Positions 38,101 through 50,100 of a stretch of DNA of 64,000 bases are shown here, in pieces (position 1 is the first letter of the stretch; each line of letters opens with the position of its first letter). Under the pieces are notes generated by a model. It worked only from the letters and a program-made list of their open reading frames with translations, had not been told where the DNA came from and searched no databases. The stretch is from Aphrophora alni (lineage: Eukaryota; Arthropoda; Insecta; Hemiptera; Aphrophoridae): contig OY740767.1 in assembly GCA_963513935.1 (NCBI GenBank), forward strand, positions 152,402,431 through 152,466,430, written 5' to 3'. A program made the translations under genes and the position numbers.

Positions 38101-41100
38101 CAGGTAACATCCAACAAAACTCTTTGAACCATAAACAGACAGTGCATGAGTCTGACTGTATAACCGTGGAAGATATATACAGAGAGGCATTAGAAGATAC
38201 CATAGAATGTAAGTAATAAGCTATATTTTGCTAAATATATAAGCCATCACCATAGTTTGAAGCTCAGAAATTGGAGACTCTAGTGCTGCCATCTAATGGT
38301 CCAGTTTTGGTAACTTCAAGAACAGCTACCATATTGCATGCTCCAACCTAACCTAACTCCTCCCAGATTGGTGTTTTCTGAAACCACAATTGTTTGACCT
38401 AGATATTGAAGCCTCACATTATCATATAGTATGAGATTTCTTCTCTTAGATATTAATTAAATGATTGTCCTCAAAATGGTTTCTTCGGAGTTTTTACATG
38501 ACCTTTAAACATCTTCTAAATTCTGCCATTTATTTTCCTTGAATTTGTAACACGAGGAAAATTTCTCATATTATTTTGTTAAACGAAGTGATATATGTTA
38601 CTTGCACATCATGGGAGGATTGTTGGAAGTACAGTAGAATCAGAACAAACTGTCTGGCAAAACCCTCAAATATACAAGACATTTATATTTTTAGTTACAT
38701 CTTCTTATGAGCTTCCAGAGTTATACAATCGTGATGGCTTTGGATTGCTCTTATATCATCATGGTTAGCATCTAGTATTGCTGATTTATTAATAAAAATG
38801 AAATGTTGCATTGGGTTCCAGTTGCCTCCTTATCTTATCTCTATAGGTATTGAGGAGATTCACAATACAATAGTAAATGGTTTCCTTTTCTTTTTCACAG
38901 GCAATACACATAGCTGAGTCGGAGATGTATTCAAAGCTTGTACTCTCTTTTCCCTATGACCAGACAGCTACTCAGTAATTCTTCATTGGTGGAAGATAAT
39001 GCAAACATAGGCCATTCCTGCCAGCCTGTTTGCTGCAACACCACTGTGATCGGGTATCTGACGTCTCTTGTCTGGTAACTTTCCTATAAGATCATGTATC
39101 TCTGAGATTCAGAAGGTATAACCATTGGATAGTGATCTTTTATCAATTACAATTCAGCCCTCAAGTTAGTCTTGACACAAATTTTGTGTAGAGAAATTTA
39201 GTACTAGCATGTTCTAGTCCATCTTGACAGATGCATCCGTGAAAATCAGTGTACACTCTCCATCAAAATCAATTTATACTTTCTGTACTTTTGCGAGATG
39301 TACTCCATGATTGCCCTAAGGTGCTTTGTCCGATATATCATTCTTCTTCTCCATACCAGACATTTCCAACACTACATTTACCTCTTCCAGCATCCAAGGG
39401 GGAGCAGGACTGACAATCAGGATTTCTTCCGACATTGTTAACCTTAGCTGACTACTTTGTTTTGACAAGACTACATAGAAGATTGGCGCACATCCTCTTT
39501 ATTTTATAGATTCCGACAAGACTACATTTGCCTCTTCCAGCATCCAAGGGGAAACAGGACTGATAATCGGGATTTCTTCCGACATTGTTAACCTTAGCTG
39601 ACTACTTTGTTTTGACAAGACTACATAGAAGATTGGCGCATATCCTCTTTATTTTATAGATTCCGACAAGACTACATTTGCCTCTTCCAGCATCCAAGGG
39701 GAAACAGGACTGATAATCGGGATTTCTTCCGACATTGTTAACCTTAGCTGACTACTTTGTTTTGACAAGACTACATAGAAGATTGGTGCACATCCTCTTT
39801 ATTTTCTAGATTCCGACAAGACTACATTTGCCTCTTCCAGCATCCAAGGGGAAGCAGGACTGACAATCGGGATTTCTTCCGACATTGTTAACCTTAGCTG
39901 TGTTAGGATTGGTTCCTCTAAACTGCTTGGGTTCTTTATTTTCAATATAATCAAATCAGTTGTTCAGTACTTATTTAATCTTTATTAATTATTATTATTA
40001 AGAATGACTATCACCTATCTTATTACAATACTACAATATCCTTATTACTACTATTAATCCAGGATGACTCTAATTGTTGTGACTCACAGATCTGATTCTA
40101 CGTTATAGTTTATAATAACTTGTCTTTGAAATAATTACAAGGTTTATCACAAAGTTTGCTCACCCTGCTTGCCACTCATGGATTATGTTACTCTTACTCG
40201 CCAAGTCCGTCTGGCTATCTTCAAGAATTCCTGCAGCACCTTCCTTGATCAATCTTGGCCCACTGACTAAGTTTTCTCCCACCCAAGGGTCTATATATCA
40301 TTGTAGCATCAATGACGTCTGCCTTGCTTGCAAGGTAAGCAATTTCATCATTTTTCCAGGTTTGTCACAATAATTCTTGTCATACTGGCTTCTTAAAAAG
40401 AACTTAGACTATATTCCTAACTAAAACAATCCTAAATCCTAACATCACTGGTGCCCTCAAAACATTGTCCCGATGTTTACAAAAAAAATATATACTACTT
40501 GTACAAAATAGAAACAAACAAAATATACAAAACTACACACAAAAATATATCACCACTATATCTAAATATTGCATCACAACTGACATACATACACTTCATA
40601 CAAGTAATCTCAAAAATAAAAAATAAGTTTTTACAATTAGCAAAAATCTCCATACATCAAAACAACTTATGTCATATTTTTAATACTTATACTTTCAAAG
40701 AAACTATATTTCTGGTGTTCTGAAAATTTAATTAAGTTTAACATGATATCCAATAGTAAATACAACAATATAGATCGTAACACCATATACAATACCAATA
40801 TACATCATAATAAAACCATGGAACAAATAATAATATTCACAAATAAGTACAATATTTTCTTCCTCAGCTCCTGTGATGTGAATCACTAGGAGAATGTGTT
40901 TCCGAGAGTGGTCTCCTCTACGTCTTGCATAAAACTTGGCTTAACTTGTTGCCACTTATCCTTGAAACTATCAAGCAGTAGCAAAATAATTATCAATTTT
41001 ACAACAGTCCTACACACTGGTTGCCGTAACTGAGCAAACATCACGTTTTAATTTTCTTGTAATTTTTTACAACTACCCTCTGTGTCTAAAAATCATTGCA

Positions 41101-44100
41101 CTATTCCATCTCCCTGGTTAGAGTCATTCTGTATTCTACATAATCACAAACATTTTACAACCTAACTATTCATAATACTAGACTAACAAAACTATTGTAC
41201 TTATAATTTAAACAAGAAAAAAAAAAGTTCTCCGTTTTATATTATAATTGTTTATTTTATATGTTTACATAATTTTTATTTAGTGAAACCTATCGAAAAC
41301 GATAATTTTCAAAATTGCATTTTGTTACAAACATCACTTTTAATTTTAATTTTTTATTTTATTATTTTTTTTTTCTTCATGCTAAGTCAGGAAATTTTTT
41401 CTTTCACCAAACATCACCTAAACTTTAACAATTAGAACTATTTCAAACATCCAAAGGAAACTAAATTTTTTTCTGAGAAAAGTTATTTGTGGCATAAAAC
41501 TAACCTTACTCAATCTATCAACTACAATTTCTCCATCTTAGAATTGCTTTTTTAGGTCTTTTATAAATATTATAACTCTACCGTACTCTTCACACTTCAT
41601 TCTAAAACTCGGCGTAAATATGTCATAAATATCATTATGAAAATTCGCAGAACATTTTATTCTTTCATAGAATCGTAGAGTACTAATTAATCTGTTGTAT
41701 AACCGTAGAACATTTATTTTGTAGAATCGCCGTAAAACATCATTCGCCATAAAAATCACAGAACACCAGTTGCCGATCATTTGTAAAATCCACAGAATAC
41801 CTTAATTCGTCGTAAAATCATTTGAAAATTCCCAGGAACCTCATTTATGACAGAACCTCTTTTAAAAACATCAATCCAACACTCAGCTTTGTAATATCAC
41901 TAATCATTTATTGTACAAAAAACCTTTAAAACCTTTTCCTTAATCTTGTTGTGACTCACAGATCTGATTCTACGTTATAGTTTATAATGACTTGCCTCTG
42001 AAATAATTACAAGGTTTATCACGAAGTTTGCTCACTCTGCTTGCCACTTATGGAAGCTTGTCTGAAGTCCTAATAGTCGTATGTAGCTCTTACTCGCCAA
42101 GTCCGTCTGGCTATCTTCAAGAATTCCTGCAGCACCTTCCTTGATCAATCTTGGCCCACTGACTAAGTTTTCTCCCACCCAAGGGTCTTAGACTATATTC
42201 CTAACTAAAAGTATCCTAATTCCTAACTGCTTACTACTTTATTTTGACAAGACTACATAGAAGATTGGCGCACATCCTCTTTATTTTCTGGATTCCGACA
42301 AGACTACATTTCCCTTTTCCAGCATCCAAGGGAGAGCAGGACTGACAATTGGGATTTCTTCCGACATTGTTAACCTTAGCTGACTACTTTTTTTTGACAA
42401 GAAGAAGATTGGCTCAAACCCTCGTTTTTTATAGATTCCGAATCCAGCATCCAAGGATGAGCAGGACCGACTTTATTTTCTAGATTCTGACAAGACTACA
42501 TAGATGATTGGCGCACGTCCTCGTTATATTATAGATTCCGAATCGAGTGTTCTGATGAGAGGGTTAAAATATTTTACTGTTTTGTTCACATGTGTTTTGA
42601 GTTTTACAAGTTCATTGGTTCAACCAACATATTTATTAGGTTTGGAAGGGGGAAAATGCATTATGCACCATCAGGCGACTATTCACCTTTCTCCCAGTGT
42701 ATTGGACTCTCATATACTAAAAAAATCATTTCTTCAGAATAATTTCAAGTCGCACAATTCTTGGTGTAATCGCTGCTTTATACAAAATAGTTAAAGTTAC
42801 AAGCCAGAGATTGATTAATTGCGCTGCCTAATTAGCTGTTTTTATTTTCAATATCGGTAGTTTATTTTATATGTTGAAAAACTTTTTTTTCCTTTTTTTT
42901 TTAATAATGTGAACATTCAGACATTTAAAATTGACATTTATAAAACAATTTTACATTTTTAAATGACTAGTCTTAAATTTCAAATTATATTATTTAATGA
43001 AATTTGTGTTTTTGGCTGTGAACTAAACTTAATATGAACTGTTATCTCTAAGAAATAAGTTAGTTAACAACTTGCATAGTGCTTTGTTTATTTCAGATCA
43101 AAATTGTGATGTCATTATCTTGTCAGATGATGAGTTATCCTCTGAGGTTGTTCCTATCATCAATCAAACATCTGATAGCATTCCACAAAGTGGAGTGGAC
43201 AACTTTGACCAAACTGAGGATATTTCCATCTGTCTGGACTCAGCAGTAGACGATACTTCGAGATGTATCACAGTGAAAGTAGAAGATATATCAAAATCAA
43301 TCACAGAGGTAGTTGATGAAGTAGTAGATGATATATCGGAGGCACTAAACGATACATCGAACTACATTATAGAGGACAATAATATTTCAATGATTGAAGA
43401 AACAGAACCTTCTAATAATGAATTCACATGTTCAGCTTGTGACAGTACATTTGTCTCTATATCTGACCATATTATGGAATATCATTTGGGAGAAGAAGTG
43501 CAAGTAGTGGTGAGATACTTTTAAAAATTATTTTGTACATCCTTTGAAAAATAATAAAAAATGTCTGAAGAAGCTTTAATTTTTGAAATTCTTATCATAT
43601 AAATGCAAAACATTAGGGCATTTACAAACTGATTGATTATAAAATTTGTATAATAAAAATATTTTGCAGTAATTACAACTTTCACTTTGTTTATTTTTGA
43701 TTTTATGCCTTTCAGAAACTGTGTTCCATTATCAGATTTATCGCTAGTGAAAAGTTGTTATTATATTTTTTGTTAAAATGTTCCTTGTTATATCTTAAAT
43801 CGTCACACAGTATCGGATAAGTTTGATTGAATAAAAAATTTGAGTAGATTTTTAAGGTTTATACATTTCAACTTCTTTAGTGACATCTATATATGTATCT
43901 TGTAGTGACAGATGCCCTTAGTATCTTTTTATGGCTTCAAATTTATTACAAAGTTTGTATATGATTGTTATCCATTAGATGGTGTGCATAATTAGATTTT
44001 ATAGTAAAGATGAAATTTGAGGGTAGATGTTTTTTAAACTTTTTTTGGATGGATTTAAAATTCATTTACAAAATTTTCTCTTGTGTGTAAAAGTTCTTCT

Positions 44101-47100
44101 AAAAAGCTACAATTTAAAAGGAAGTTCAAGTCTATTATGTTTTGGTCTATTTCTACAGACCTCAAATTTCTATCAAATCTTACGATTTTAGGTTATGTTT
44201 CTAATATTTTGACTCAAAATTGTATATGGTTGTTAATCTTTGAAAAAATCATCATCTGCTAAAGTTTCTTTAAAATCCATGAGTAATTTTTTATTTACAG
44301 CTAATTGTTTAAAATAGGAATGTGTACATTTTGAAGTTAGATATCAACTTAATAAATAAACCAACTTTGAACTCGTCTGATTTTATTTGTATTGTAATAG
44401 TGAACAAATTTGTTCATAATTTATTTTTTGTAGGAGCTATAGAAACAAAGATATGTTTAAAAAAGGTACTATTTTGGAACTTAAATTGTTTGTACAAAAA
44501 TACCCCTTACATTGAAATATTGACACATTTTTTTTATAACTATAAAAATATTCCAGAAGATTTAAGCAATAAAATCTCCCTCTCATCTTAGACCAAGTTT
44601 GTTTTGTATCTTATTTGACCAAAGTTGAGTAATGGTTCCCTCTCAAGAATGTAGGTCAAGTTTGATATAAATGAAATGTAAATATCACTATGAAAACAAC
44701 TGTAATTTCTGAATAATACCAAAGAACAAGAGTCACCTTGTTCATATTAATTCTCATGAATAATGTAATTGATTTCAGAGTCCATCTGAAGAGTTGAAAG
44801 AGAAGTTGTCACAATGGGAAATGGTCAGTGGAGAAGATACAGTCAACATTCATCAGCACGTCTTTGAGGAAATTGAACAACAGATCAACCAGAGTATCAT
44901 CGTTGACGAAAATAAAGAACAATTGAATCAGAGCTTGCTGAAAGTCAGAAATACACAACAGTTGGATCAGAACTTGCTCAAACACAGAAATCAGAGCTCA
45001 AACGATGAGAGAAACATTGATCTCACAACTGTTAATGGCTATTGGACAAAAAGTGGGTCATTGTATAAATTTGTGAATAGTGAAGAAAAAATGAGGTTGT
45101 TGAATCCATCTTATGTTAGTCCTTCAGTTAAGCTGAGGACATCTACTAATTTCGAAGATTTTGGTGGTGTTTGTGTACAGGGGAAAAAATTGCGTTTATC
45201 TTTAGATAATCTCAATCTAATACAAATTGTAGACGACAGCGAACTGTCACAACATTGTGAGAGGCTACGGAGTAAAATATGTGTTTATATAATCGATAAA
45301 GACATACAAATAAACCAAACCAATTTAGGACCTGTTGCCAAAGTCATAGATACATTTCCTCAAACTAGGCTTAAACGGAATTCCAAATCTGAGAAGAATA
45401 CCAACAAACAAGAACCTGTAGTGAGGAAGAATATTCAATATTTAAAAAAAAGAATTATTCATAAACAGTTTATAAATTTGTTAGAAGTTCAGTTGGGAAG
45501 TGATAAAAAAATAACAATTGAAAATATAGATTTTAAAAAGTTACCAGCTATTCCTGAAAGTATGGTGCCATATATTGATGATGTAGGCACTCCTTTGATC
45601 CCTTTATTGGAAAAAGCAAAGCTATTAAAATGGTGTTGTACATTTTGTCTTTCAACTACTTCTACCGTTCACACTGCTGTTACACATAGTTGTTATATAT
45701 GCGAGCATTGTGGGAAAGGAGTTGAAAAGAGCATACGTGCCGTCAAGAATCATATTTTGAAGGTACGTTTAATTAATTGTAAATGTTTTTCAATTGAGCT
45801 GTTTATCCATTTTGTGTGGATAATAGATGTTTTGATCTTCTTAGTCATTCCCAGGAAGCTCCATGAACCTTAGAATTTTTATTTATTTCAGTTGTGGACA
45901 AGATACAATTCTATGGCCATAGTTATTATTAAATGTAAACAAAACATAGTAAATCAATTTAAAATACAATAATAATAAGTGTACAATAATTAATCGATAG
46001 AGACTAAACAAAATAATAAATCGTTATAATATATTAATAAAAATACAATAATCCAAATAGTGGTTGATAAAATGTAAATAATTACTCAACAGATTTTAAA
46101 TATAGTCTAAAAAGAGTATTAAATATGTTATCAAAAAAAATGTGAACCTAACTAAATATTTAAAAATAATACTGGATTGGGGAAAATGATACAGAATTTC
46201 TTATTTATTTTTCGTCTCGTAAAGAGTTGGATCAGTTAGGAGCAATCACCATGTAAGACATGTCAACTTTAATACAAAATAATAATTTATATAAGAAAAT
46301 AGAATATAAAACAAAATTACAACACAGTTGAGAACTTTAAAAACAATATTAAATAAAATAAAATATTTAAAACAATAAATTTAATTAATATTTTTATCAA
46401 ATAAATACTTAAAACAATATAAAAAAAACTGTTATTGAATAAAACAATTGCACAATGTTCCTGACAAGGTTGTCTTGAGAGAGAGATTGCGCATCTCATT
46501 GTAAAAGATTGAAAGGTTCAGGAATAATTGGTAAAAAATAACAATAAACCTTGATAATGTTTGATTTTTTATAAAATATGATTTATCCTGAGGACATGTT
46601 TATAGCACTAGCAATGCAAGTTTAGGCCTTAACCCTTCAACGCGGTAAGCCGTTCCGAACGCTAGACCCTCTGGTGCGGTAGTGAAAATTGTCGACTAAC
46701 ATTTCCTTCTCTTGTGGATTGTCTGGCGGGACATTATACGTATTTACATTTACTGTAACTTCCTCATTATCTAAGATTATTGCGGTATCATTAGCCACAT
46801 TGCATATATTTACAACTTCATCACCACTATCATGATTACCTTCAATATTTGGATCACAATGGAACTCCATTTGGGCGTAATCCAAATCATTCCCACTTTC
46901 CAACAACTCGCGAATATTATCACTTTGCGGTTCCCACATTATCACTAAAACACAATGTACACTAGAACTAATCACACGATCTACTGTCGAACTGTTAAAA
47001 ATATTACACTTATAAATAAATGAGGTTATAATAACCTATAACACACGAGAGCCCTCCACGAACCCGCTACACAGACTGAGTAAATCAGCTGTTTGTATAT

Positions 47101-50100
47101 AGCCACTTGTTGTTTCCTTTTCTGAAGGTCACGGTGGTCTAAAAATAAAAATCAATAACTCAACAGATGGCATTTCTCTTGGCAATGTCCTGGGTATACC
47201 CTCAGTTCATAAAAGTTCTTTATTTAGACGCTAGAATCCAGCACGTACCGCAGCGACATTTAGCATCTTTAGACGGACGGCCGTGCCAGAAGGTGAAAGT
47301 TTGGCCGCGTCTATAGACGGTTCACCGCGTTGAAGGGTTAAATATTTTTTCAAAGATGTTGATGGTTCATTTTAACTTTTTTACTGACAACTACTGAATT
47401 GAAATTTTTGTGATAAATTGTTTGTTTAGTATTTCGATGTGAATGGGTGTGTGAGAAGTTTACGTAATGTTTATTTAGTGTTTATTTTATTTACGGGCCA
47501 CTTGTGTTTTCTTCTATATAATACCTGTAGCTGATTTGTTAAGATAATATTTAATATGGACCTAACCTAATTTATTATTCATAGGCACACCCAACTAAAA
47601 GTGTAAATCCTTCATGGAGAGATAAAAATGTAAAACATATACTGAAAACTGAAAATGGTAACTACATACTGGAAAAGGGAAGGATTCATCCTATAATACC
47701 TACTGAAGAGGAGAAGATGTTTATATGTAATGATTGTAAAATTGGTTATACTACTCAGGAAGGTTATGATCGACATTTGTTATCAAAAAAACATAAAGCA
47801 TTAACTCACTGTGAAATTTGTAAAAAAACAGTTGCAGAATCTGAACTAGAAGTGCATATGAAGTGGCACGAAGAAAATAAATTCTATTGCGGGTATGTAT
47901 TATTTAAATATTTAATTTGAAATTCTTGTCATATCTAGTACCCTATTTTCTAGTGCCGCTTGGAAATTTGGTTTTGTCCACATACTCTTAATTAGCCTGA
48001 TTTCCCTCCGCATGTAATATGCTATTTGTATTATTTTTTAAATGTTTTTTTCTTGTGTTTTAAACACGAAAAACCTCTGGGTTATCATCGTCTACAAAGA
48101 AATTTGATGGGAGACATCATGGTGCTTACCCAGCCCGATTATACTGTGTAATACAAACAGATCCTCTAAATGTAATATTCAAAAGTATCATTGCAGTGTA
48201 GAAAATGTTATATTCTATTGGAAGATCAAGTGTTCTTAATCCAGTAGGGTAATTGTTACACAGGTTTTCTGAACCTCTTAATTGTGTATGTTACTAATTT
48301 ATTGACATTGGCCTTGTAGATGTGTGTATATTAAAAAGTCTCCACTCGCTTTGCTCATGTCTCTGGTGGGGCTTGAAGCTGTTTACTTTAGTAAGTTGTT
48401 TTTCTTACTGTTCTGAAATATCTCATAACTTTATCAATATTACACTTTCTTGAGAGCTCAGGCTTTGAAATTAAATTTTTGACAAAAAAATTGCTATTTG
48501 TTATCGTAGAAAGATTGAGTTATATGTATGGTACCATTTATACGCAGAATTGAAATCTCCAAATTTTTATCTAATTTAATGTGTTATTAGTCAAAAACAA
48601 AAACTATATGCAATTTAAAACTGCATATATTATTTCAGATATCTCCGATAATGGTAACTTGGTTACCGAAATGTACATCGTGCCGCGATTCTGAACTCCA
48701 CGTGGATCGTGCTCCACGTTGGACAAGCCACTTGCCGCGATCCGCCCCTTGTGATAATTCAAATAGTCGTCTTGTTAAGAAAATGAAGCTACTTTAAAAA
48801 GAATAATTATATGAACTTGAAGAGTTCTTACTTTATTTATTTTATTGATGAGATTTGAATTTAACAGTAGTTATTTAATAATTATTGGGCGCCAGACCTA
48901 ATGGTCATTATTTATCAAAAAAAATAAATTTATTAAGTTTATTATCTCTGGGGTCGAAAGTTCTTTTAAAAGTGTACTACACAGTGAAATTTGGTATGTA
49001 ATGAAAATACTTTGGCTGAAATATTGACATAAAGATTTATTAAACATAAAATATCACTACATAGACATCATTATTAAAATATATCATGTAAATAACTAAT
49101 ATTATACATCCTATGGTCAAATATTTTATTACCTTTTAAGAAGGTTTTAAATTTAAATAAAAAATCTTGAATTTACTTTAAGTTTTAAGTTGCAACTTCA
49201 GAAAGTATTTAGTGAAACTAACAGTTTAGTATTATCTGCATTTCTTCATATTGAATTTACTTTGTCTGACTAAATTATTGAATTCATTAGACATCTTTGA
49301 TTTTAAAACAATAAAATAATGATTTAAAAGATTATCAAAATTATAAAACTTACGCTAATACATAGAACAAATAGTTATTTTAAATGGTTTAACAATACTT
49401 GATTTTTTAGTGTTCTTTAACGCTGGGTTCCAGTCCTTTGTTGAAATTTCATCCAGTCATGCTGTTTGCTGAGATGTAGGCTTTTGTAATGGTAATCCGC
49501 CATTATTCGCACATGGTGAGAGATTTGCTGACCTTATTTCGCTCACACTCGTCGAGAATTCTTTTTTAACGTCTTTTGGCACAAAGTACATTGTTCTACA
49601 TCTAAATAAAAAGTTATGTCTGTCTCTAAAGTTCATTGTTCATTTTCGACAACCACGTGCAAATTATTGCATCACTATGCTAAAAAATGCGTTTCTCGGT
49701 CATTTTATTAAAAAAAGTTTATTCACGAGCAATTACCGCTCACTAATACTTGTCTATGATGACAAACTTTTAGATTAAAACAGTTTTTTTTATACATTTG
49801 CACTACATTCTATCAAGTCTCTCTACACACCAAAAAGTCTGATCACTCCAACTACTGGACCTCGACTGCCCGTTGCTAACTGGATTCTTTCCCTCTCGAA
49901 AGCGTCTTTTAGGCTTTGCTGTACAAATACTTTACATACCCCTATTTTTCACACAAACTAATAAACACTTCTTATTAAATAAATGATACTAAGATTAAAC
50001 ATGACTATTTATTTTCTTGTTTTGAAAATCTATTTTTCTTTTATAAATGAGTTTACTAAATACAATTTATGACTTAGACAGCCTATCTCTGTCTACTAAC

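Larger units (their letters stand above)
39901..42228. mobile_element. Non-coding LTR retroelement inserted in the repeat array
   Basis: Two related LTR copies, 39901-40444 and a partial one at about 41870-42228, bound about 1.4 kb without coding capacity. The LTRs share blocks such as GTGACTCACAGATCTGATTC, CTCGCCAAGTCCGTCTGGCT and TTTTCTCCCACCCAAGGGTC. The 150-base array continues on the other side. The host bases GCTG before and GCTT after the element fit a 4-bp target duplication with one change. This is a LARD/TRIM-like element. Direction is ambiguous: a TGGTGCC primer-site-like string follows the left LTR at 40448 (plus), while a TATA-like box reads on the minus strand. Confidence 0.8.

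Noticed and set aside
40451..41780. Open frames in the interior of the LTR element as possible gag or pol
   Set aside because: They are AT-rich chance frames without knuckle, protease or polymerase motifs.
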